From Corythoichthys intestinalis (lineage: Eukaryota > Chordata > Actinopteri > Syngnathiformes > Syngnathidae), in NCBI RefSeq assembly GCF_030265065.1, contig NC_080396.1, positions 52,875,501 to 52,939,500 on the forward strand: a stretch of 64,000 nt of DNA, in the 5' to 3' direction. A program made the position numbers and the translations under genes. The notes under the pieces were generated by a model. The model did not search any database, was not told the DNA's origin, and saw nothing but the letters and a program-made list of their open reading frames with translations. Of this stretch, positions 32,201-40,938 are shown in pieces. How positions within the stretch are numbered: position 1 is the first letter of the stretch; each line of letters opens with the position of its first letter.

Positions 32201-34372
32201 TCCTAATTCCCTTATAATAAACATTTGACCTCATTCACTACCAAAGACGTATAACAATGTTGTTTATGATGTTCAACTGCTCATAACTAAAGAAATAGAG
32301 TAGAAATGGATATGGGTGAAATGTTTACCGCAGAGACGATTTCCTGTGTCAGGTTTCCATTGTAGAACTCTGATATCCCTTTATCTGCAACAGCATCCAA
32401 GATACTGGCCAAATCAAGGCGTCTGCTCAACAACCCAAAGAGGGGAGCATGGCCATTGGGGAGGAACAGATCCCGAAATGCATCCGAAATGTTCTGGTTT
32501 TTGATTTTAGCAAGTGCTTCAGCTAGGGACAAAAAAGATGACAACAGATGTCAAATGTCATTCTTATAGTGACAATGACAAGTCCACAATATTATTACTG
32601 TACTTACCTAACTCATGAGTGACATTAAATCCATCTCTGGCCACATCTGCTGCCATTGTAACCACATCCTTCCAGGGTAGTCTGGGAAATTCACGTCATG
32701 AAAGACTGGCTTTGTCATCCAAGGTTTAAAAAGTTCAAAAAAGGTTTACCAATTTGTCATTTCTGAATCTTTTGTGAATAAAGCAGTAAAGCTGCTCCTG
32801 TGTAGCGCTAACCAACAGCTCATTAATCTGGTGTGTTTAGTTAGCATGTTCACTACAATGAAATAATGGATTTGTGATTTGATGGCCAGCTTCAGCCAGA
32901 ATAGAAATTGCCATCTGGAACTAAAAAATCTGTCATTTAAATCTAAACTTAAAATTAATACATTGCATCCATAACTATTCCTCCCACCAGCACCCAGTTA
33001 GCACACTTTCCTGTTTCATTCGAGTTCTATGTGACGCAAAACAATCAAAAGCAATTTTGAACAAAATTTAAATGTGTTATTAAATACCTGCCATAAAGTT
33101 GGTGTGCCTGATGCATCCCACTGAGCATTCCAGGTACTCCAACTAGCAAACCGGGCTGCAAGGCACATGAATCGAATCATTAAAACCCTAATGCATGAAT
33201 TAACATTTTTTTATATCAAGATTTTTTTAAGTGTTTTTATTCATCATGCATTAAAAAGAAAGTTACTTTTTCGTAGCTGTCCACTGTACTGCCTGCTATA
33301 CAGCTAGAAGTACCGCTTTGCTAACAGCTTACTAGGACAAAATGCCTCACTTTGAGATCAAGTTTTGTTTGAAGCAACTCCTCCCGAATGGCAGCCGGCG
33401 CCGTTTCTCTGAAGTCAATGACCCTAGTCTCATTTTTCCGGATATCATGCACCAACATGACTCCGCCTCTAAAGAGACCACAAAGACATCTTTTTACATA
33501 CATTTTGGCATATGAATGCTTTTCCTCAAACAACTCACCCTCCTAATCCAGAGGTGTGAGGGTGTACAATGCCCAAACAGAGTGCAGCAGTGATTGCAGC
33601 ATCAACGCTGGACCCTTGCTTCCCTAAAATCTCAAACCCGAGGGACGTACACCGAGCCACATCTGTCACCACCGCTCCCTGGTGAAAGACCTAGCAAGAA
33701 AAATGAGGCTGTCATCGGGTGGTAGATATAGTTGTCGACATTACTCGTAAGGCAATAATAAAGAAAATCAAACCTAAAGTAGCATGTTAATGCACCTTCC
33801 TACCTGAGGGTCTCCAAAGTAGATTTGCATGATAAGTGCAACGGTGACTCCTGTGGCAAAGGTAAGACATGCTGTGATAATGACCTTCAGTCCATCCCGC
33901 TGGCAAGCACAATCTTGCGTAAAAGGGTCTGTAGTCGTCTCCCTTAAGGACATGGCATCTTGGTAGGCCAGGTCAGATGCCGACGACGGAAGACGCTGGA
34001 GACGAGCAGATTGCAAAAACACACTGGGGTCTAGAATATGAAATATAAAGGAGATCTTTACTAACATTTTTGTGAAGTTATAACACGTAACATGCTAATT
34101 GAGTTTAAAACATCCTGTATGAAAGGAAGGAAGCATGAGACACGATTTTACTGACCTGACTCTGGCTCGGCCAAGACGTAATCATCCTTGCGAGATTTGA
34201 AGGCATTGTCCCCTTGCATCACCTCATCCTCTGGCAACCTGGGAAAGCTGGTAATGCTCATGTAGTCCACTGGCGAGTAGGCACTGCCCAGCGTTGTCTC
34301 AGGAGTGACATCTTTAGCCACCACAAATCTGTCAGAGTACCCTGACACTAATTCTGGGGATGAATTGTGCAT
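26097..34372 (-). CDS. ggt7: Gamma-glutamyltransferase 7-like protein (15 coding exons, complete)
   Basis: GGT7 belongs to the gamma-glutamyltransferase (glutathione hydrolase) family, type II membrane proteins acting on the cell surface. Coding exons: 34156-34372, 33804-34030, 33539-33690, 33351-33468, 33088-33155, 32608-32681, 32329-32522, 30647-30734, 30411-30538, 30247-30335, 30021-30173, 26930-27044, 26708-26845, 26470-26569, 26097-26266. All are GT-AG with agreeing phases, giving 676 residues (human 662). It has a cytosolic AYSPVDYMSITSFPRLPEDE, one membrane segment at about 122-144, VVTDVARCTSLGFEILGKQG, SGLGGGGVMLVHD, the substrate-binding Arg of DFRETAP, and PSGILLNSQ. At the light-chain start, where active GGTs have the nucleophilic Thr, codon 485 (30074-30076) is Val. 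The start is MHNSSPE; the frame upstream has no ATG. Confidence 0.96.
26470..26569 (-). CDS. ggt7: ggt7 coding exon 14
   Basis: It encodes VLLNVLSSRKNMSDSLAFGR and LHPQLERNTLLVD. The acceptor is ATCCTTCAAAG and the donor is GTAAGT. Confidence 0.95.
26708..26845 (-). CDS. ggt7: ggt7 coding exon 13
   Basis: It encodes HNSLQPGKRPLSFLMPTAVR, PSDGLCGTYIAVGSSNGAKS and LSSITQ. It keeps the GGT7-type PLSF instead of the PLSS of active GGT1. The acceptor is GATGTCATTAG and the donor is GTTATT. Confidence 0.95.
26930..27044 (-). CDS. ggt7: ggt7 coding exon 12
   Basis: It encodes SLNKPFGSRIVTPSGILLNS and QIMAFSWPNKTQTSTPNP, with the family motif PSGILLN. The acceptor is TTCTTCTTTTAG and the donor is GTAAGT. 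Confidence 0.95.
27691..28016 (+). mobile_element. tRNA-type SINE with L2-like tail
   Basis: It begins GGTGGCACAGTGGGACAGTG, has a box B-like GGGTTCAATCC near 27745, then TGTGTGGAGTTTGCATGTTC, GCCCTGCGACTAACTGGC and TAGGGTGTACCCCGCCTTCT, ending with AAGCGGTTCAGAAGACGG and ATGAAT. This is the common fish SINE layout. Scattered substitutions and small deletions show it is not a young copy. Confidence 0.88.
28177..29397 (-). mobile_element. Tc1-like DNA transposon, full length, one nonsense codon
   Basis: Both ends read CACTCACCGGCCACTTTATT inverted to each other, with TA on each side (28175-28176, 29398-29399). The transposase frame (29248 down to 28391, 285 codons) starts [17 protein letters not shown] and has WSDES, QQDNAPYHK and NPIEHL, the three catalytic acidic residues. 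The codon after NPIEHL is TAG where the copy at 11303-12521 has TGG, which removes about 55 residues. A one-base loss near 28766 and a one-base gain near 28706 cancel out, so about 20 residues between them are misread. Confidence 0.95.
30021..30173 (-). CDS. ggt7: ggt7 coding exon 11 (light-chain start)
   Basis: It encodes KEQASLLRQMINDNQAFPAS, HYTPLFTLEDDAVAAQVIVM and GPDDHIVSVV. The acceptor is TCATCTCTAAG, only 73 bp from the previous exon. In active GGTs the Thr nucleophile opens the light chain; here the aligned residue is Val (30074-30076). Confidence 0.94.
30247..30335 (-). CDS. ggt7: ggt7 coding exon 10
   Basis: It encodes SVKIALALASGLGDPIFDTS and ISEIVSKML, matching human TLKIALALASRLGDPVYDST. 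The acceptor is TTGTTTCCAG and the donor is GTACGC. Confidence 0.95.
30411..30538 (-). CDS. ggt7: ggt7 coding exon 9
   Basis: It encodes HHVMVAPAPHAGIGLIAALN, ILEGYNITKQEPRKNTYHWT and AE. PxPHxG is a family motif. The acceptor is TTTTATGAAG and the donor is GTAGTA. Confidence 0.95.
30647..30734 (-). CDS. ggt7: ggt7 coding exon 8
   Basis: It encodes VHLSNGVLTEDDLGNYSTVL and QKAAHINYQG; human reads GGVITEEDFSNYSALVEKP. The acceptor is AATTTCTAAAG and the donor is GTGAAT. Confidence 0.93.
31147..32031. mobile_element. hAT-type MITE (CAGAGGTGGG ends)
   Basis: Ends are CAGAGGTGGG and CCCACCTCTG, with target duplication AACAATAC at 31139-31146 and AACAACAC at 32032-32039, one mismatch. Sub-terminal ACTTGAGTA motifs repeat at both ends. 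Non-coding; inside the ggt7 intron between exons 8 and 7. Confidence 0.88.
32329..32522 (-). CDS. ggt7: ggt7 coding exon 7
   Basis: It encodes AEALAKIKNQNISDAFRDLF, LPNGHAPLFGLLSRRLDLAS and ILDAVADKGISEFYNGNLTQ then EIVSA. The acceptor is TTTGTCCCTAG and the donor is GTAAAC. Confidence 0.95.
32608..32681 (-). CDS. ggt7: ggt7 coding exon 6
   Basis: It encodes LPWKDVVTMAADVARDGFNV and THEL. The acceptor is GAATTTCCCAG and the donor is GTAAGT. Confidence 0.94.
33088..33155 (-). CDS. ggt7: ggt7 coding exon 5
   Basis: It encodes PGLLVGVPGMLSGMHQAHQL and YG; human reads PGLLVGVPGMVKGLHEAHQL. The acceptor is TGCCTTGCAG and the donor is GTATTT. Confidence 0.95.
33351..33468 (-). CDS. ggt7: ggt7 coding exon 4
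   Basis: It encodes GGVMLVHDIRKNETRVIDFR and ETAPAAIREELLQTKLDLK. The Arg of DFRETAP aligns with the glutamate-binding Arg of GGT1. The acceptor is GTGGTCTCTTTAG and the donor is GTGAGG. Confidence 0.95.
33539..33690 (-). CDS. ggt7: ggt7 coding exon 3
   Basis: It encodes VFHQGAVVTDVARCTSLGFE, ILGKQGSSVDAAITAALCLG and IVHPHTSGLGG. The acceptor is TTTCTTGCTAG and the donor is GTGAGT. Confidence 0.96.
33804..34030 (-). CDS. ggt7: ggt7 coding exon 2 (membrane anchor)
   Basis: It encodes DPSVFLQSARLQRLPSSASD, a Cys-rich CACQRDG, then the membrane segment VIITACLTFATGVTVALIMQ and IYFGDPQ. The membrane segment is nearly identical to human GGT7. The acceptor is TTCATATTCTAG and the donor is GTAGGA. 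Confidence 0.96.
34156..34372 (-). CDS. ggt7: ggt7 coding exon 1 (start codon)
   Basis: The ATG at 34372 gives MHNSSPELVSGYSDRFVVAK, then LGSAYSPVDYMSITSFPRLP, the conserved cytosolic tail. The open frame extends 10 codons upstream but begins with GTG, not ATG. The donor is GTCAGT. Confidence 0.92.
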
Positions 34373-34402
34373 GGCTATTCCTATTGCTAGAGGGTGACAC
34401 AC

Positions 34403-34476
34403 TTAGCCTCTCCTACCATTAAAATGGCATTTAAGATACAAGATATTACATTTGAGCTTCCTGTAGGTCCCAAATG

Positions 34477-34507
<31 letters not shown>

Positions 34508-35165
34508 CTTAAAGGCCCACCTTTACTGCTAGTTTGAGGAAATTTAACATCTATTTGGACAATTTTTACGGCTCAAATTCTCTTAGGAAACCAGTGACTT
34601 TCTCCGATGTTGGTGAATTTAGAAAACTGGGCAAACAGGGACCTGCAGAACATAAAACAAACGTGCGTCATTTCGTTGTCTTAATTGATGCCTTTAAAAT
34701 GACCGCTTCTCCTTAAACCGGGCCAGTCATTTAACAATAACACTCCATTCACCTAGCTAGGACATAACGAACAGTGGGTCAAAGTGTAAACATTACCTGT
34801 AGGGAAGGTTCCGTGTGGTTTTAGCACAACCTAGCTAACAAGTCCCGGCTAATTCCGATAAATCTCAGCTAGGCCCGAACAAAGGACAAGCATACTCTTT
34901 TTTTACATACCGTCCTAAGGAGCAAAACAAGCAAACAAATACTGCATATAATATCAATATGGTTTAAAGAGGTGTCGGGGCCGTAGTATGGATTTCCACG
35001 TTAGAATTAAATAGAGTTCGTATCATAAGGTGTCCAACCGGTATAACTAGTAGTACTGTTACAGAACCAGACCTCGGCATTGAAGAGGTACAACAAAGTA
35101 TTTTCATGTACGTCCTCCAACAACACAGCCTAGGTAGCGCCAGTATCCTCAGTCAACATACTTAC
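34403..35165. other. ggt7 5' region
   Basis: A 27-nt poly-A run lies at 34481-34507. No coding signal. On the minus strand this would be the 5' UTR intron if the noncoding exon at 35166 is real. Confidence 0.45.
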
Positions 35166-35260
35166 TTCTCATGACAATATGTCGACGACGCTCGCAGGTG
35201 TCCAGTTCCTTAATGCCAGTTGTTCCGCCTAATAAACATTACCGCCATTCATAAATCACC
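35166..35260 (-). promoter_or_regulatory. ggt7: Candidate ggt7 noncoding first exon
   Basis: The consensus donor GTAAGTATG lies at 35165 on the minus strand, after a CpG-containing stretch (GCGAGCGTCGTCGAC). It would join an acceptor just before the ATG exon. The right edge and promoter are guesses. Confidence 0.3.
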
Positions 35261-35519
35261 CTGCTTCTTAGAAGAACAAGTTAAGCGGGCAACCTGACTG
35301 TGGAATCTGAGCTGATCGTGATTACCTGCTCGACTTACATCAGTTGTTGTTAGCATTTTCGGCAAATTCTTCTCCTCCCCCTTCTTCCTGCCCAGCACCG
35401 TACAGCAACTCCTACTTCAATACACTGTGCTGGTTTTTCTCTACCCTGATGAACTATCTGCCCCAACAATCGATACACACATAAGGAAAGTAATAATTTT
35501 AAAATGGAAAATTGTTAAA

Positions 35520-35640
35520 AATGGGTTGGACGTTTAATGCCGTCAATCGCATTGAAATCCAATCAATCACTGCCAACCCTCCCTTTTCAAATTAAATTGA
35601 AGTCTATCGCCGTCAATGGTAGTCAATGAGCTAAGGAACA
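35520..35640. repeat. Dispersed repeat (GCCGTCAATGG family)
   Basis: The text GAAGTCTATCGCCGTCAATG followed by GTAGTCAATGAG matches, inverted or direct, a segment at about 43700-43865 and part of 58690-58760. This is an old fish repeat of unknown class. Confidence 0.5.
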
Positions 35641-35831
35641 GAGATAACTCATTTTGGGTGGAATTTCAACCGATTGGTTAACCAGGATTTGTCATTGAAT
35701 TATTTAATGTGCATTCACGGAAACTTAATTAGACAATCAAGAAATTTGTTCAAATTCAAAACCGGTACAGTAAACATTTTATACATGCCCAAAATGATTG
35801 ACGAAAATTGTACACAAAATCAATGTGTTCA

Positions 35832-35849
35832 GGGGGGGGGGGGGGGGGG
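35832..35849. repeat. Poly-G run
   Basis: Eighteen G residues in a row. Confidence 0.95.
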
Positions 35850-38800
35850 ATAAATTTATCATCAAAACAATACAACAGTGTGAGAAACATTTTGAAACCT
35901 GGTCTGCTGTGTTTATAAAAATGGCCCTTTTGCTTTTCTTCCAATATCACGTGTGTGTCAACCTTCCACTGACCAAACCAGTTTCTCTTCTTTTCAGGTA
36001 GAGGTCTAGGAGTTCAACAAATTGAATTAAGCCTATGGCTTGGGTGCAAACCAGCCAGCGTTGTTCATGCACTTATATCGAGAACATCCCGCCCTCTTTC
36101 CAAAGTGCAGGGTTGCACATGTACGGACATGGAATTATCAAAACTTGGTCTAAAATACCACTTCGCCAGATTTATACAGTTTACAAAAATGAGGCCCTGT
36201 GTGAGTCTGAACATACGCGGAACCCAGGTTAATAACCACTGTTTTAAACACATTTTATTGTAGAAATCCAATCCAAGTGTCCTACGGTGCCTTACATAGA
36301 TTAAGTGATAGTAGAAAGTCGCAAATATAATAAAGTTAACTATTATTTCTCAAAAATACCTAATATACTTTTATCCTTTTAAAATTTTTGTGAAAAAAAT
36401 ACAACAAAAGTATATTCCAATGTCCTCAAGTCTTTGAGCTTTGTCTATCGCTAGTCATTTTTCATCCGTCTGGATGCTACAGTACTTCATCCTTTTTTTT
36501 TTTTTTTTTTTTTAATCTACATTAATGCATGTTTGCACTGTGAAAACACATCTGCTTAAAGCCTCCCGGAGCTGGAATATGCCATACTGCATTCCTATGG
36601 CTCTTCATGGACTTTTCCACACTACAACGAGGCACGCTTGACGCGCAAAAAAAAAAAAAGCCCACACACACTTGCTTGCTCACACTAAATCTTATTGTCT
36701 TTATTCAGGTGTTGAGTTTGAAACGTGTTTAGATGAAAAGCTCTGAATTCATTTATCACTTTTAAAAGGGAAACTGAGATGAAATTACCTCCCTTCAGCA
36801 TGAGCTCAGGCCTGTTAGCACTTTTCCATCTGGTGACTTTGACTGTAAAGTTATTTTTTTAAAACATATACAAAGTTGTACTTTTTCTTCTATCACATTG
36901 CAGTCACTAAAAAGACTCAATCCCATGCAAAAAAAAAAATGACACGAGATTCAGGCGTTAACCTGAGCATTTATTGTGTTGTTTCGAGTGTGAGTTTGTT
37001 GGTGGATACCTGTTTTCTGAATGGATGCTGTAATACCCATCAGTTCATTTTGCATAGGTTTTGCCTGTCTGTGAACAGGTGTCCACATTAGGGATGGAAA
37101 AAAATCACAAAAACCATGCAGAAGTGAAAGGCACAATCACCATAAATATCAGATAACCACATTTTATGTGTCTAAATGTTTCATTTCATGGGGAGGTGTG
37201 TACGTCTTGAGATGTAACATGAGCCAAAGCCCAGGTGTTGGTAAGCTGCCATCATTTCAGGGCACACCATAAACATCACATACTCCCCAGACATTCAGTG
37301 TTTTTCATTTAAACATCCTAACACTAATTACTATACAAGAAAATACAAGCATATTATTATTTTTATACATATACATCATTTGCTTTTTTTTTTTAATATA
37401 ATCTGTCTCATATCTAATCATTTACCCGCCCACGTCTTTTCAGCATAGGTGTTCAACACATAGTATGTCCACTCCCTAAACACTTTGTCTTTTTCTCTAA
37501 ACCCACAATTTGCAATGCTTACACACAACACACTGAGAACACATTTCCTTACATGACACAGGTGAGGATAAAGTAAAAATAAACAGAAGTTTTGCTGACA
37601 CATAGCTCGATCTTTGCAAGCATGCACACCCAATCGCAGACTCGCATACTTATATATATATGTTGCCTAATCAAGAATTCCACTGAGCATACCATTTCAT
37701 GTCTACCCTGTACAATATGAATAGAATAAACAAAGGGGGAAGAAATGTAATAAATTAATAGATATTTCTACAAAGGTTTTTTTATATTACTTGGAGAAGC
37801 AAAACAATTTTATAATGAAATTCAAAAGGAAAATGTAATTACTTGCAAAAATTTAAAAACACACTTATCCCGTTTCCAGTGATTGTGAAAGCATCACCGG
37901 TTCCCGACTAATTATTTCGAACTCAGCAGCTTGGATTGTATTACAACCATGTCACTGTCCTCACAAGAGTTCAAGTGGACCCTCAGCCTATGGCACATGG
38001 ACTCTTGAGCTTTGTATGATTTCCTTTGTGCTCCTCACTAAATATGACTCAAAATGGGGCAAACTTGCCTTTTTGGCAAACTAGAAGCACAATCCATTTT
38101 GTTAAGGAGCACCAAAGTGATGCAGAGGACGTATTCACCTTAGTCCCATTGAACTCAACAGTGTGGACTCAGGTCTTAAGAGGCTTTGACATTTAACAGA
38201 GCACAATGAATTGTTTTTAGAACATTTACAAGAATAGTAAAGGAGTATCATAATGAATGTTTTTGGGGGAGGCAAAATGGAAACGGTCACAAAAGAAAAA
38301 CACAAGCACATAGCACACCACTAAAACTTTTGACTCACAAAAATGTATGACAGTGCAAACATACATCCGTGTCTCCAATAATATACAAACATTTGTTTAC
38401 AATTCAGCACCATTGTTTACTATTGTCATTTAATACATATCAGAGCTGAACTTCTAATAGGTAAATGAGAGTTTGGGATGGATGATGAAACTTAAGTTGT
38501 GTTTTCATGTTAAAGAAAAAAATGACTACCGGTAATACAAGTTCTTCTTTTATATGAAAACGGCTGATGTTTAAATTAAATCCGTAACACCTCAATTTTT
38601 GTTTTGTAAAATCGAAAAAAATCACAGTACAGACAGTGGCTGGTGTGTACTGGGCACATTTCTTCATCTGGCAGATCACACGTTATCATGCTGTGTGCTA
38701 TCTGAAAAGGTTTGAACATATTTACCTTCTCTTCATGAACACTTTTTATTAGCAGAACAATGCAGAGACTGTCAATCAAAACTAAACAAAGAGATATACC

Positions 38801-39591
38801 ATTAATGCCGATCTATACACTTACTGTAATCCAATCATATGATGTTACCCAATGCACTGCCTATTTGCGACAATTTTGCTTGCATTCATGAGCTTTTTTA
38901 GAATAAAATGCTCATGGAAATTCTGAATGCACTTTGATGAAGTAAGAAATCAGCCTGCTTTTATGGGTCCCTTCACTCTCCGTTAAGCTCTTCTTCTTAA
39001 TCACAGTCACTACATCGTTTCATTTACTCTTTAGTTTTGTTTTGCTCACATTCTTAGACCAATGTCTACTTGCCAGCTTTCTTTCAAACGAGGTGTGAGG
39101 AATCACACGACGTTGACTTCCTATGTTGCAATTGCTTGCCCCTAAGCAAAAGCAATTGGTTTTTGTGCTTTTCATCTCACAATCATCATACACAGTATAT
39201 ATATCTAAAAAGATTAATGTGGATTTATTAACACAAAACTGCGAGGAAACGATGGGGTGATTTTTCTGTAAATAAAGTTCAGCTTTATCACAGTCATGCA
39301 AAGTTCCCCAAATTTTCTGTTCAGTCAGAGAAGAGTAATTATTAATTTTAAATTAAATTACTGCCATGAAGTTCATCTGTGTCTCGTAATTGAGTTCAAG
39401 GTTGTATTTGGTGATGGTTCAGTGAAACACGGCTATAGGAAGGACTTAAAGAGAAGAAGAGAAAATGAATAGCTTTTTTTTTTCTACTTTAACTTTTCTG
39501 AATCGTTTGTTATTTGGGTATTGCAGTAGGTATAGTTAAGTCATATCTAGCAGATGTACTCTGAGGGCTTATTGGCAGAACAGTGCGAATA
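35850..39591. other. ggt7-tp53inp2 interval, possibly tp53inp2 3' UTR
   Basis: No coding exon is seen. Part of it may be 3' UTR of tp53inp2, whose mammalian form is long; a minus-strand AATAAA lies at 39224-39229 and another near 36250. Apart from short homopolymers the sequence is not repeat-like. Confidence 0.4.
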
Positions 39592-40546
39592 CAGTGTATA
39601 ACAAAAGTGAGTACACCCCTCGCATTTCTGCAGATATTTAAGTATATCTTTTCATGGGACCACACTGACAAAATGACACTTTGACACAATGAAAAGTAGT
39701 CTGTGTGCAGCTTATATAATAGAGTTCATTTATTTTCCGCTCAAAATAACTCAAAATATAGCAATACTATCTAAACCCCTGGCAACAAAAGTGAGTACAC
39801 CACAAAGAAACTACGCACATCCCTAAATGTCCAAATTGAGTACTGCTTGTCATTCTCCCTCCAAATGTCATGTGACTCATTAAAGGAGTGCTGTCAGCAT
39901 TGCTACAGAGATCGAAGAGGTGGGGGGTCAGCCTGTTAGTTGTCAGACCATACGCCGCACTCAACATCAAATTGGTGTGCATGGCTATCACCCCAGGAGG
40001 AACCCTCTTCTGAAGATGGTACACAAGAAATCCCGCCCGTCTCATCAGACCATAGGACATGGTTCCAGTAATCCATGTGCTTTGTTGACATGTCTTCAGC
40101 AAACTGTTTGCTGGCTTTCTTGTGTACAGTTTTCAGTAGAGGCTTCCTCCTGGGGTGACAGCCACGCACACCAATTTGATGTAGAGTGCAGCGTATGGTC
40201 TGAGCACTAACAGGCTGACCCAACACCTCTTCAATCTCTGCACAGCACTTCTGTAACGAGTCACATGACATTTTGGAGGGAAAATGACAAGCAGTACTCA
40301 ATTTGGACATTCAGGGATGTACGTAATTTCAATGGGGTGTACTCACTTTTGTTGCCAGGGGTTTATATATTAATGGCTATATTCTGAGTTATTTTGAGGG
40401 GAAAATAAATTAACTCTATTATATAAGCTGCACACAGACTACTTTTCATTGTGTCAAAGTGTCACTTTGTCAGTGTTGTCCCATGAAAAGATATACTTAA
40501 ATATCTGCAGAAATGCCAGAGGTGTACTCACTTTTGTGATACACTG
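39592..40546. mobile_element. Palindromic (fold-back) Tc1-like derivative
   Basis: Ends are CAGTGTATAACAAAAGTGAG and the inverse of CAGTGTATCACAAAAGTGAG, with TA at 39590-39591 and 40547-40548. Both arms (about 39592-40030 and 40105-40546) carry the same transposase amino-terminal region (QPVSAQTIRCTLHQIGVRGC in the better arm) in opposite directions, joined by a short spacer reading into WSDETG. Neither arm holds the full transposase. Confidence 0.88.
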
Positions 40547-40682
40547 TAGAATGTAATCAAACCTCAATGAAACAGAAAGGGGCAAAATGGATCAAGCTGC
40601 TTGAATGCACTAAATGCGTACAAAGTTGACGATGCTCTTTAAATGCCCTCAGAGTAAACGATATCCCCAGTATTTTGGGGGT

Positions 40683-40938
40683 CTAGTGGCAGAAGTTACG
40701 CTTGCTAGGCTGATGCAAGAAGGTGTTTCTAGCATGACTGGCGTGGCGAGGAATCTGCTCCCGGGCGCGGTTTTGCCGTTGGATACGGTTGCGGCTCAGT
40801 TGACGCCTCTCCATGCGAGCTTTGCTACGCTGGACTCTTGCCACTTGGGCGACCTTAGGCTGGACATAAGGTCCAAAACTCACCCTGAATGGCCCAGGGG
40901 TGTGGGTGGCCGGTGCAGCAGCTGGCTCAGCCACTCTG
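40683..40938 (-). CDS. tp53inp2: tp53inp2 coding exon 3 (last)
   Basis: It encodes RVAEPAAAPATHTPGPFRVS through IQRQNRAREQIPRHASHARN to RNFCH, stop TAG at 40683-40685. The acceptor is CCCCTCTCACAG. Confidence 0.92.
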
